The notes under the pieces: generated by a model | Database searches by the model: none | What the model was told of the DNA's origin: nothing | Seen by the model: the letters and a program-made list of their open reading frames with translations, nothing else | Shown: in pieces, positions 1 through 6,036 of the stretch | Position numbering within the stretch: the first letter of the stretch is position 1 | Layout: every line of letters begins with the position of its first letter | Program-made: the position numbers and the translations under genes | Source of the DNA: Oscillospiraceae bacterium | GTDB lineage: Bacteria > Bacillota > Clostridia > Oscillospirales > Acutalibacteraceae | Assembly (NCBI GenBank): GCA_021640185.1 | Contig: JAJXDX010000074.1 | Location: 1-6,625, forward strand | DNA: 6,625 bases | Reading direction: 5' to 3'

Positions 1-651
1 AAGCCGCAGAGCCTGAAGGCCGATCTTTCGCTGCTGCCCGCCGCGCTGGAAGCGACGAAGGGCACCAAGATCGGCGTGGCCGCGCAGAACTGCTATTGGG
101 AGAAGAGCGGTGCCTTCACCGGCGAGATCGCGGCCGATATGCTGCGCGCCATGGGCGTGGGCTACGTCATCCTCGGCCACAGCGAGCGGCGCACCTATTT
201 CGGCGATACCGATGCCACCGTCGCGCGCCGTGTGCGCGGCGCGCTCGATGCCGGGCTGACCGTCATCCTCTGCGTGGGCGAATATCTCGAGCAGCGTGAG
301 CAGGGCATCACGGGCGAGATCGTGTCCATGCAGACCAAGATCGCGCTTTCCGGCGTTTCCGCCGAGGAGCTGTCCCGCATCATCATCGCTTACGAGCCGG
401 TGTGGGCCATCGGCACGGGCAAGACCGCGACCGCCGCGCAGGCCAACGAGGTCTGCGCCCTGATCCGCGGCGTGCTGGCCGATCTGTACGATGCCGACAA
501 GGCGCGTGCGGTCACGATCCAGTACGGCGGCTCGATGAACGCCGGCAACGCGGCGGAGCTGCTGGCGATGCCGGACGTCGACGGCGGCCTGATCGGCGGC
601 GCGTCCCTCAAGCCGAACGATTTCGCCACCATCGTTTCCTGCGCGAAATGA
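1..651 (+). CDS. tpiA: Triosephosphate isomerase, 5'-truncated by the window edge
   Basis: Cytosolic glycolytic enzyme that interconverts dihydroxyacetone phosphate and glyceraldehyde-3-phosphate. The frame is open from base 1 to the TGA at 649-651, giving 216 visible residues. Full-length family members are about 250 residues, so about 35 N-terminal residues, including the Asn-x-Lys catalytic lysine motif, lie upstream. Visible family motifs (numbered from the first visible codon) are AQN-x-SGAFTGE near 28-41, the catalytic His60 in LGHSERR, the catalytic Glu132 in AYEPVWAIGTG with the mobile loop 6 after it, the phosphate-binding YGGSMN at 175-180, and GLIGGASLK at 197-204. The GTG at 76 is an internal valine inside a conserved block, not a start. 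The gene is followed at once by a strong terminator, so it is probably the last gene of an upstream glycolytic unit that is not visible here. Identification is secure. Confidence 0.97.
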   Translation, partial: KPQSLKADLSLLPAALEATKGTKIGVAAQNCYWEKSGAFTGEIAADMLRAMGVGYVILGHSERRTYFGDTDATVARRVRGALDAGLTVILCVGEYLEQREQGITGEIVSMQTKIALSGVSAEELSRIIIAYEPVWAIGTGKTATAAQANEVCALIRGVLADLYDADKARAVTIQYGGSMNAGNAAELLAMPDVDGGLIGGASLKPNDFATIVSCAK

Positions 652-656
652 TATCG

Positions 657-692
657 CTGCGGGCGGGCCAACGCCCGCCCGCAGTTCTTTTT
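657..692 (+). terminator. Rho-independent terminator after tpiA
   Basis: A perfect 12 bp stem (657-668 with 673-684, core GCGGGCGGGC/GCCCGCCCGC) closes a four-base CAAC loop. It is followed by the U-rich run TTCTTTTT at 685-692. It begins 6 bases after the tpiA stop and is a canonical intrinsic terminator. It separates tpiA transcription from gpmI, fully or as an attenuator. Confidence 0.92.
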
Positions 693-721
693 CCCCCGCA
701 TGTTGACTTTTCCCCCGCATG
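689..721 (+). repeat. Two-copy 14-base direct repeat in the tpiA-gpmI gap
   Basis: TTTTCCCCCGCATG occurs exactly at 689-702 and again at 708-721, a period of 19 bases. The first copy includes the end of the terminator U-tract. Between the copies lies TTGACT (703-708), which resembles a -35 hexamer. However, no convincing -10 hexamer follows at 16-18 bases (AGAAAG at 726-731). Whether this is a local duplication, a protein-binding tandem or part of the gpmI promoter cannot be decided from the sequence. Confidence 0.6.
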
Positions 722-743
722 ACACAGAAAGGATGACCCTGCG

Positions 744-2261
744 ATGAAAAAACCGCTTACCCTCATCATCATGGACGGCTTCGGCATCAACCCCGACAGC
801 TACGGCAACGCCATCAAAGCCGCTAAAACGCCCAACCTGACCCGCCTGTTCGGCGAAAACCCCACCACGAAGATCGGCGCCTCCGGCATGGATGTCGGCC
901 TGCCGGACGGCCAGATGGGCAACAGCGAGGTCGGCCACACCAACATGGGTGCCGGCCGTATCGTATATCAGGAGCTGACCCGCATCACCAAGGCCTTCGC
1001 CGACGGCGATGCCGCGCAGAACGAGGCGCTCGTTTCCGCGATGGACGCCGCCAAAAAGCCGGGCGCGTCGCTGCACCTGATCGGCCTGCTGTCCGACGGC
1101 GGCGTGCACAGCCACATCGGCCACCTGTTCGGCCTGCTGGACATGGCCAAAAACAGCGGCGTGCAGAACGTCTACGTCCACGCCTTCATGGACGGACGCG
1201 ACGTGCCCCCCACCTCGGGCAAGGACTTCGTGGCCGAATTGCAGGATAAGCTGACCGCGCTGGGTGTCGGCCGGATCGCGACGGTCGCCGGCCGCTATTA
1301 TGCGATGGACCGTGATAACCGCTGGGAGCGCGTCGAAAAAGCGTATGCCGCCATGGTGTACGGCGAGGGCGTACAGAACGCCGACCCGGTCGCCGCGGTC
1401 GAGGCCTCCTATGCCGCCGACGTGACCGACGAGTTCATCGTCCCGGTCGTCTGCGCCGGAACGGACGGCACGATCAAGGAAAACGACGCCGTCGTGTTCT
1501 TCAACTTCCGCCCCGACCGTGCGCGGGAGATCACCCGCACCCTCGTCGATCCGGACTTTGCCGGGTTCGACCGCAAAAACGGCTTCTTCCCGCTGACCTA
1601 CGTCTGCATGACGCAGTATGACGCCACCATGCCGAACGTGCAGGTCGCGTTCAAGCCGCAGGTGCTGACGAACACGCTGGGCGAATACCTCAGCAACAAC
1701 GGCCTGACGCAGCTGCGCATCGCCGAAACGGAAAAGTACGCGCACGTCACGTTCTTCTTCAACGGCGGCGTCGAAAAGGAGTACCCCGGCGAAGATCGTG
1801 CCCTGATCCACTCCCCGAAGGTCGCGACCTACGACCTGCAGCCGGAGATGAGTGCCTATCAGGTGTGCGATGAGGTCGTCAGCCGCATCAAGTCCGGCAA
1901 ATACGACGTCATCATCCTCAACTACGCCAACTGCGACATGGTCGGCCACACCGGCGTGTTCGAGGCGGCCGTCAAGGCCGTCGAGGCTGTGGACGAGTGC
2001 GTCGGCCGCACGGTGGAGGCGACGCTCGCCATGGGCGGCACGGCCTTCATCACCGCCGACCACGGCAATGCCGATAAGATGCTCGAGCCGGACGGCTCCC
2101 CCTTCACGGCGCACACGACCAACCCCGTGCCGTTCTGCGTCGTCGGCACGCCGTGCAAGCTGCGCACCGGCGGCTGCTTGGCGGACATCGCGCCCACGAT
2201 GCTGCAGGTGCTCGGCCTGCCGCAGCCGGCCGAGATGACCGGCAAATCGCTGATGGAATAA
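744..2261 (+). CDS. gpmI: 2,3-bisphosphoglycerate-independent phosphoglycerate mutase
   Basis: Converts 3-phosphoglycerate to 2-phosphoglycerate in lower glycolysis, in the cytosol, through a phosphoserine intermediate. It belongs to the alkaline phosphatase superfamily, and related Bacillus enzymes use Mn2+. The protein is 505 residues, close to the usual ~510. Metal and catalytic motifs are in place: Asp11 in IIMDGFG, the phosphorylated serine Ser61 in GNSEVGH, His122 in SDGGVHSH, Arg152-Asp153 in DGRD, the FRPDRAREITR block, Asp398 and His402 in NCDMVGH, Asp439-His440 in TADHGNAD, and His457 in HTTNP. The start at 744 is preceded by AAAGGA (728-733) with a 10-base spacer and begins the conserved MKKPLTLIIMDGFG N-terminus. 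It is separated from tpiA by a terminator, so it probably has its own promoter or depends on readthrough. It ends at a large hairpin facing a convergent gene. Confidence 0.97.
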   Translation: MKKPLTLIIMDGFGINPDSYGNAIKAAKTPNLTRLFGENPTTKIGASGMDVGLPDGQMGNSEVGHTNMGAGRIVYQELTRITKAFADGDAAQNEALVSAMDAAKKPGASLHLIGLLSDGGVHSHIGHLFGLLDMAKNSGVQNVYVHAFMDGRDVPPTSGKDFVAELQDKLTALGVGRIATVAGRYYAMDRDNRWERVEKAYAAMVYGEGVQNADPVAAVEASYAADVTDEFIVPVVCAGTDGTIKENDAVVFFNFRPDRAREITRTLVDPDFAGFDRKNGFFPLTYVCMTQYDATMPNVQVAFKPQVLTNTLGEYLSNNGLTQLRIAETEKYAHVTFFFNGGVEKEYPGEDRALIHSPKVATYDLQPEMSAYQVCDEVVSRIKSGKYDVIILNYANCDMVGHTGVFEAAVKAVEAVDECVGRTVEATLAMGGTAFITADHGNADKMLEPDGSPFTAHTTNPVPFCVVGTPCKLRTGGCLADIAPTMLQVLGLPQPAEMTGKSLME

Positions 2262-2286
2262 ACCGCCAACGGAATATCCCCCAAGA

Positions 2287-2333
2287 GAAAGCCCCTGCCG
2301 GGCGGAGCGTTGCTCCGCCCGGCAGGGGCTTTT
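2287..2333. terminator. Bidirectional terminator between convergent gpmI and the anti-sigma gene
   Basis: A perfect 21 bp inverted repeat (2288-2308 with 2312-2332), extendable by one G-T pair, with only a three-base GTT loop. On the plus strand it runs into TTTTCGTTT, ending gpmI transcripts. On the minus strand it runs into TTTCTCTT, ending the sigma/anti-sigma transcript that stops at 2359. It is the only recognisable element in the gap between the two convergent genes. Confidence 0.93.
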
Positions 2334-2358
2334 CGTTTCCTGTCCGGCTGCGGGCAGA

Positions 2359-3588
2359 TCAGTCGTCCAGTTCGCGCTCCTGCGCCAAGAGCTTGCCTGT
2401 CGCCGCATCGATCGTGTATTCGTATTCGTAGCCGCCCGCTTTGAACTCGATCTCGTACACCAGCACGCCGTCCTCTCGGTCAAGCTCCATGTCCAGCTCG
2501 CGGATGCTGCCCTCGGTCAGCCCGGCGTGCTTCAGCGCGGCGGCCTTCGCCGCAGCATAGCCGATATCTCGCGCGGCCGCAGGCTTCGTCGTGCCCGCTC
2601 CGGCGGGGACGGTCGTTTGGGCGGGCGGCACCGGATCGTCGTCCCGGTCGATGACGAACGACAGGATCTTGCCGCTGTAGGCGTCGATCCGGTATTCGGC
2701 CTCCGTGCCCTGCGCGTTCGTCAGCTCCACCTCATAATGCGCCGGATCCTCGTCCAGCTCGGCATCCGTTTCACATCCGACCGCCGCGCCGATCCCCAGC
2801 TTGGCGAATTCCGCCTTGGCGATCTCGGCCGCCCGCGCCGCACCGATCGGCATGGCGGGCGCGTCCGCCTTCAGCAGATCCTTCAGCTCGCTCACCGGCA
2901 GCGCGGCGAGCTCACCGAACGCCAATGCGGGGTTCTTCTGCCGGATCCGCTCGATCAGCGCCGCCTTGCCGGAGGAGATCCCGTTTTCCTTGGCCAGCTC
3001 GTCCAGCGTTTTATCCTTCTGCACGGTCTGGGTCAGCACGGCGGCCTGCGCCCCGCTCGTGCGCAGAAGGCCGTCCACCGCATCCGTCAGCTCCGTGCGC
3101 AGCTTTTCGGCCCGCGTCCCGTCCCGATCCTCGACCGAGATCATGATCGCCGAGGACAGCTCGTTCAAATATCCGCTGCGCAGCAGGCCGCCCACGATCG
3201 CGTTGACCGCCACCGACAGCTTTGCCCCGGCCAGATCGTCGCCGCCGTCCATGTCCCGCAGAACGTCCCGCGCCTTATCGTTGCGCGCCTCGCAGGACAC
3301 CACCCGCTCGCGCCGATCCACCGAAAGCTCGATGCTGGGGTTGACATCCAGCGACACCACCGAGATCACCTCGGTCGTTTCGCGGTAGATCAGCCCGCCT
3401 ACCGCCGCGATCAGTGCGACACACGCGGCCGCCAGCGCCGCAAAGCGGCGCACGTTGCGACGGCGGGGCAGCGGCACGATCTGCCCGCTCCCCTGCCCGC
3501 CGCAGCGGGCAAGGACGCCCGCCGCATCCTGCGGGGCGGTCTTTTCCAGTGCGTTTTTCAGGCACTGCTCGGCATCTCTTTTTTTCAT
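2359..3588 (-). CDS. RsgI-like membrane anti-sigma factor with two PepSY domains
   Basis: Predicted single-pass membrane protein (409 residues) that would hold the adjacent ECF sigma factor inactive until an extracytoplasmic signal arrives. Residues 1-47 are a short, charged cytoplasmic segment ending in PRRRNVRR. Residues 48-68 are a hydrophobic transmembrane helix. Residues 73-115 carry the RsgI-type juxtamembrane motif SLDVNPSIELSV. Residues 120-240 form a mostly helical region (NAIVGGLLRSGYLNEL, then a KENGISSGKAALIERI segment). Two PepSY-like repeats follow at about 248-312 and 341-404, each ending in YxIDAxxGK-L, joined by a Pro/Thr/Ala-rich linker at 316-339. The start ATG overlaps the sigma stop as ATGA and has AAGGAG at 3599-3604 with a 10-base spacer, implying translational coupling. 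Similar RsgI-M/PepSY proteins beside ECF sigma genes are common in Clostridia. The anti-sigma role is inferred from domain layout and context, and the ligand is unknown. Confidence 0.83.
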   Translation of the reverse strand: MKKRDAEQCLKNALEKTAPQDAAGVLARCGGQGSGQIVPLPRRRNVRRFAALAAACVALIAAVGGLIYRETTEVISVVSLDVNPSIELSVDRRERVVSCEARNDKARDVLRDMDGGDDLAGAKLSVAVNAIVGGLLRSGYLNELSSAIMISVEDRDGTRAEKLRTELTDAVDGLLRTSGAQAAVLTQTVQKDKTLDELAKENGISSGKAALIERIRQKNPALAFGELAALPVSELKDLLKADAPAMPIGAARAAEIAKAEFAKLGIGAAVGCETDAELDEDPAHYEVELTNAQGTEAEYRIDAYSGKILSFVIDRDDDPVPPAQTTVPAGAGTTKPAAARDIGYAAAKAAALKHAGLTEGSIRELDMELDREDGVLVYEIEFKAGGYEYEYTIDAATGKLLAQERELDD

Positions 3589-4160
3589 GGGATGTCAGCT
3601 CCTTCCAAAATTCCCGTCAGCTTTTTCCGTGCACGGTGGTATTTCGACAGAACGGTCGCCAGCGGCAGATCGAGCAGGCGGGCGATCTCACGGTGCTTCA
3701 GCCCAGCGGCGGCGTGCAGCAGAACGATCCGTCGCTCCTGCTCGCCCAAGGCGGCCAGCGCATCCTGCAGCAGCAGCCGCTCCTCATGCGCCAGCCCGCA
3801 CGCCGTGTCCGGCACGGCCCGCCACTCGTCCTCGTCCAGCAGCGTCTGCCGCCGGTCGCGCCGCAGGTGCATCAGGCAAAGGCTGCGGCACACCGCCAGC
3901 ACCCAGCCGACGGCGGATCCGTCCGGACGGTACTGCGCAGCGCATGCCCACACCCGCACGTAAACGTCCTGCGTCATGTCCTGTGCATCGTGTACGTTTT
4001 TGAGGTAGGAGAGCGCCAGCCCGTATACGGCCGCCCGCGTGCGGTCATACAGCTCGGCCAGCGCTGCGCGTTCGCCCGCCGCCACACGCAGCAAAAGCTG
4101 CCGGACCTCCTGCGGATCCTGCCGCGCCGTTTTTTCGCTTACTTCCTGTTTCGCCTGCAT
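3585..4160 (-). CDS. ECF-type RNA polymerase sigma factor
   Basis: Alternative sigma-70 family factor of the extracytoplasmic-function type, 191 residues, with regions 2 and 4 only. Region 2 spans about 34-103 (LAELYDRTRAAVYGLALSYLKNVHDAQDMTQDVYVRVW, then a CRSLCLMHLRR segment like the conserved A-R-N-x-x-x-D-x-x-R block). Region 4 spans about 126-182 with the helix-turn-helix GLKHREIARLLDLPLATVLSKYHRARKKL. I chose the ATG at 4158-4160. It has AAGGAG at 4171-4176 with a 10-base spacer, while the in-frame ATG at 4197-4199 has no Shine-Dalgarno sequence and would add 13 low-complexity basic residues. The gene overlaps the downstream membrane anti-sigma gene by ATGA, the usual sigma/anti-sigma arrangement. 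The promoter it recognises is unknown, and I could not pick out a convincing autoregulatory ECF promoter. Confidence 0.92.
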   Translation of the reverse strand: MQAKQEVSEKTARQDPQEVRQLLLRVAAGERAALAELYDRTRAAVYGLALSYLKNVHDAQDMTQDVYVRVWACAAQYRPDGSAVGWVLAVCRSLCLMHLRRDRRQTLLDEDEWRAVPDTACGLAHEERLLLQDALAALGEQERRIVLLHAAAGLKHREIARLLDLPLATVLSKYHRARKKLTGILEGADIP

Positions 4161-4170
4161 CGCTTTCCCT

Positions 4171-4176
4171 CTCCTT
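4171..4176 (-). promoter_or_regulatory. Ribosome binding site that fixes the sigma-factor start
   Basis: The minus strand reads AAGGAG here, 10 bases before the ATG at 4160. The alternative upstream ATG at 4199 is preceded by AATAAAACGGGCACCCC, which has no purine-rich SD. This is the main reason for the shorter 191-residue protein. Confidence 0.8.
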
Positions 4177-4225
4177 CGCCTGTCGATCGGATAATGCACG
4201 GGGTGCCCGTTTTATTGCAAAAAAA

Positions 4226-4242
4226 CAGAAAAAATTTTTCTG
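4226..4242. promoter_or_regulatory. A/T palindrome at the predicted sigma-operon transcription start
   Basis: CAGAAAAAATTTTTCTG has perfect 8-base arms around one central base. With the -10 hexamer at 4247-4252 on the minus strand, transcription would start near 4240, so the palindrome covers about +1 to +15. This position suits a repressor operator. It lies in an A/T-rich island (about 4211-4240) that contrasts with the GC-rich surroundings. The operator function is inferred, and no known regulator motif was recognised. Confidence 0.45.
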
Positions 4243-4246
4243 CTCC

Positions 4247-4275
4247 ATTGTATCACGCCGTGCCTGCCTTGTCCA
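4247..4275 (-). promoter_or_regulatory. Sigma-A-like promoter of the sigma/anti-sigma operon
   Basis: On the minus strand, TGGACA (4275-4270) is followed after 17 bases by TACAAT (4252-4247). Each matches the consensus at five of six positions, and TGATACAAT forms an extended -10. It lies just downstream of the kdgK terminator and about 85 bases before the sigma start codon. The pair is therefore probably transcribed by the housekeeping polymerase, independently of eda-kdgK. Confidence 0.72.
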
Positions 4276-4285
4276 CGGCCGAACA

Positions 4286-4334
4286 GGAAAAAGGCAGCGG
4301 CGGCGCATCCTCTCGATACGCCGCCGCTGTTTTT
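4286..4334 (-). terminator. Rho-independent terminator of the eda-kdgK operon
   Basis: A perfect 11 bp stem CAGCGGCGGCG/CGCCGCCGCTG (4295-4305 with 4319-4329) encloses a 13-base loop. On the minus strand it is followed by CCTTTTTCC. The hairpin starts 13 bases after the kdgK stop. The plus strand also has TTTTTCGTTTT after the stem, so it could work in both directions, but no plus-strand gene ends here. Confidence 0.85.
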
Positions 4335-4342
4335 CGTTTTCC

Positions 4343-5359
4343 TCACGTCGCCGGCCGGGCGGCAAGCTCGGCCACCTCCGCACGGGTCGCGAGGTTCATG
4401 TCGCCCTCGACCGTATATTTCAGGCATCCCGCCGCCGTCGCGAACGCCACCGCCTGCTGTGCGGGCATCCCGCTCTGCAGCGCATGGATCAGCGCGCCGG
4501 AGAACGCATCCCCTCCGCCGATCCGGTCGACGGCTGCAAAGCGATAATACCCGCCGGTGTAGCAGCCGCTCCCGTCCGCCAGCACGGCCGTCCAGTCCCG
4601 CTCCATGGCAGAATACGACCGGCTGACCGTGACCGCCGCCACGGCAAAGCCGAAGCGCTCCCGCAATGTGCGGGCGATGTGCGCCGCGCCCTCGGTGCGC
4701 GGCACCCCCTCCGGCGCACGGATGCCGAACAGGTCGCCCGGCTCGTCCTCATAGGCGATGCACACGTCCGCCAGCCGACACAGCCCGTCCATGACCTGCC
4801 CTGCGCGTTCGCGCGGCCACAGCTGCTCGCGATAGTTCAGGTCGCAGCTGACCGTCATCCCTCGCTGCCGGGCGGCGCGGCACGCCGAAAGGCACAGCGC
4901 GGCACAGCCCTCGCCCAGCGCCGGGGTGATGCCGCTGAAATGGAACCACCCCGCGTCCAGCTCGGCAAAGATCCGCTCCCAATCGAAGGTGTCTGCCGCC
5001 GCGCCGGCGATCGCCGAGCCCGCGCGGTCGTATATGATGCCCTGCCCGCGTGCGCCCGCGCCCCGCTCGACGAAATACAGGCCCATCCGGTCACCGCCCC
5101 GCACGATATGCCGCGTGTCCACGCCGCGGGCGCGCAGGCGGTCGATCGCCGCCTGCCCCAAGGCGTTGTCCGGCAGCCGCGTAACGAAGGCCGCCGGCGT
5201 GCCGTAGTTGGCCAAGGACACGGCGGCATTGGCCTCGCTGCCGCCGTAGTGCGCATCGAAGCTTTCGGCCTGCAAAAAGCGCCGGTGTCCCGGCGCGGTC
5301 AGGCGCAGCAGGATCTCGCCAAAGCCAACGACCGTCCCGCTGGAAAACCGTCCCGTCAT
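4343..5359 (-). CDS. kdgK: 2-keto-3-deoxygluconate kinase (PfkB family)
   Basis: Cytosolic ATP-dependent sugar kinase, predicted to phosphorylate 2-keto-3-deoxygluconate to KDPG. The 338 residues fit the usual length. It carries the family N-terminal GEILLRLTAPGHRRFLQAESFDAHYGGSEANAA block (PfkB signature 1 near 39-50), DLNYR at 173-177, and signature 2 DRIGGGDAFSGALIHAL with the catalytic base Asp284. The GEIxLRL and AESFDxxYGGSEAN pattern plus DRIGGGDAF are typical of KdgK rather than fructokinase or ribokinase. The start ATG (5357-5359) overlaps the eda stop as ATGA, and AAGGAGGT lies 6 bases upstream inside the end of eda, so the two are co-transcribed and coupled. The neighbouring KDPG aldolase strongly supports the substrate. 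A closely related ketose or 2-keto-3-deoxygalactonate specificity cannot be excluded from sequence alone. Confidence 0.88.
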   Translation of the reverse strand: MTGRFSSGTVVGFGEILLRLTAPGHRRFLQAESFDAHYGGSEANAAVSLANYGTPAAFVTRLPDNALGQAAIDRLRARGVDTRHIVRGGDRMGLYFVERGAGARGQGIIYDRAGSAIAGAAADTFDWERIFAELDAGWFHFSGITPALGEGCAALCLSACRAARQRGMTVSCDLNYREQLWPRERAGQVMDGLCRLADVCIAYEDEPGDLFGIRAPEGVPRTEGAAHIARTLRERFGFAVAAVTVSRSYSAMERDWTAVLADGSGCYTGGYYRFAAVDRIGGGDAFSGALIHALQSGMPAQQAVAFATAAGCLKYTVEGDMNLATRAEVAELAARPAT

Positions 5360-6006
5360 CCCCGCACCTCCTTCACATAGGCGACAGCAGCGGCCGCGGC
5401 GGCCGCCGCCGCGCGGATGTGGTCAAACGCGCCCGCCGCGATCTGCTCCGGCGGCGCGATCCACGTGCCGCCGCAGGCGAACACCGCCGGGCAGCGCAGA
5501 TACTCGGCCAAATTCGCCATCTTCACCCCGCCCGTGGGCATAAAGCGCACCGTGCGGTACGGCCCGTGCAGCGCCCGCAGCATCGCCGCACCGCCCGATA
5601 CCTCGGCCGGGAAGAATTTCAGCACCGTATGTCCGGCGGCCATGGCCGCCTCCACCTCCGTCGGCGTGCACACGCCGGGGATCAGCGGATAGCCCTTCCC
5701 CGCGCAATGCGCCGACACTGCCGGCGAAAAGCCGGGGCTGACGAGCAGCTGTGCCCCCGCCGCCATCGCCTCGTCCGCCTGCTGCGCAGAAAGCACCGTG
5801 CCCGCCGCCAGCAAAAAGCCCGGCCGCGCGGCATGGATCTGCCGGATCGCCTCGGCCGCCGCCGCCGTGCGGAACGTGATCTCCGCACACGGCAGCCCGC
5901 CCGCCGCCAGCGCATCCGCCAGCGGCACGGCCTTTTGCGCGTCATCGATCTCGATCACCGGCAGCACGCCGTATCCCTCGATCTTCTGCCGCCATGTCTG
6001 TTCCAT
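5356..6006 (-). CDS. eda: KDPG/KHG aldolase (2-keto-3-deoxy-6-phosphogluconate aldolase)
   Basis: Class I aldolase of the cytosol that splits KDPG into pyruvate and glyceraldehyde-3-phosphate. It may also act on 2-keto-4-hydroxyglutarate. With the start at 6006 the protein has 216 residues, a normal length. Key residues are Glu42 in AEITFRT, the Schiff-base Lys130 in LKFFPAE, the phosphate-binding RFMPTGG at 154-160, and CGGTW near 178-182. The ATG at 6004-6006 was chosen because AGGAGGG (6014-6020) sits 7 bases before it. An in-frame ATG at 6028-6030 lacks an SD and would place that SD inside the gene. The C-terminal helix contains nine consecutive alanines (199-207). It is first in the operon, overlaps kdgK, and is driven by the promoter at 6063-6091, divergent from an IclR-type regulator. 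Confidence 0.95.
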   Translation of the reverse strand: MEQTWRQKIEGYGVLPVIEIDDAQKAVPLADALAAGGLPCAEITFRTAAAAEAIRQIHAARPGFLLAAGTVLSAQQADEAMAAGAQLLVSPGFSPAVSAHCAGKGYPLIPGVCTPTEVEAAMAAGHTVLKFFPAEVSGGAAMLRALHGPYRTVRFMPTGGVKMANLAEYLRCPAVFACGGTWIAPPEQIAAGAFDHIRAAAAAAAAAVAYVKEVRG

Positions 6007-6013
6007 TCGTTGT

Positions 6014-6020
6014 CCCTCCT
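6014..6020 (-). promoter_or_regulatory. Ribosome binding site that fixes the eda start
   Basis: AGGAGGG on the minus strand lies 7 bases upstream of the ATG at 6006. The longer in-frame option starting at 6030 is preceded by CGGCATTTCTCCTA, with no SD, so the shorter product is preferred. Confidence 0.85.
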
Positions 6021-6036
6021 GTTGTTTCATTAGGAG

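Noticed and set aside
652..743. Riboswitch or small RNA in the tpiA-gpmI gap
   Set aside because: The only structure is a simple terminator hairpin. The remaining ~50 bases are too short and lack any recognisable aptamer.
390..2483. 697-residue open frame on the minus strand, opposite gpmI and tpiA
   Set aside because: It runs antisense through clear tpiA and gpmI coding sequence and through the terminator at 2287-2333. Its protein is Arg/His/Val-rich with no recognisable domain, as expected of a GC-rich shadow frame.
2527..3963. 478-residue plus-strand open frame opposite the sigma/anti-sigma genes
   Set aside because: It is antisense to two genes with recognised domains. Its composition is Arg/Gln/His-rich, and it has no motif or credible ribosome binding site.
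4161..4199. N-terminal extension of the sigma factor from an ATG at 4199
   Set aside because: No Shine-Dalgarno sequence precedes it, and the extra 13 residues are not family-like. AAGGAG at 4171-4176 serves the ATG at 4160 instead.
3414..4547. 377-residue plus-strand open frame
   Set aside because: It crosses the sigma gene, its promoter and the kdgK terminator in antisense. It is low-complexity and Arg/Ala/Pro-rich, a GC-driven open frame.
6007..6030. N-terminal extension of eda from an ATG at 6030
   Set aside because: There is no upstream SD, and the strong AGGAGGG at 6014-6020 would fall inside the coding region. The start at 6006 is better supported.
4484..6033. Plus-strand open frames (4484-5380, 5419-6033) opposite kdgK and eda
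   Set aside because: Both lie wholly antisense to enzymes with intact catalytic motifs. They have arginine-rich shadow composition and no Shine-Dalgarno sequence.
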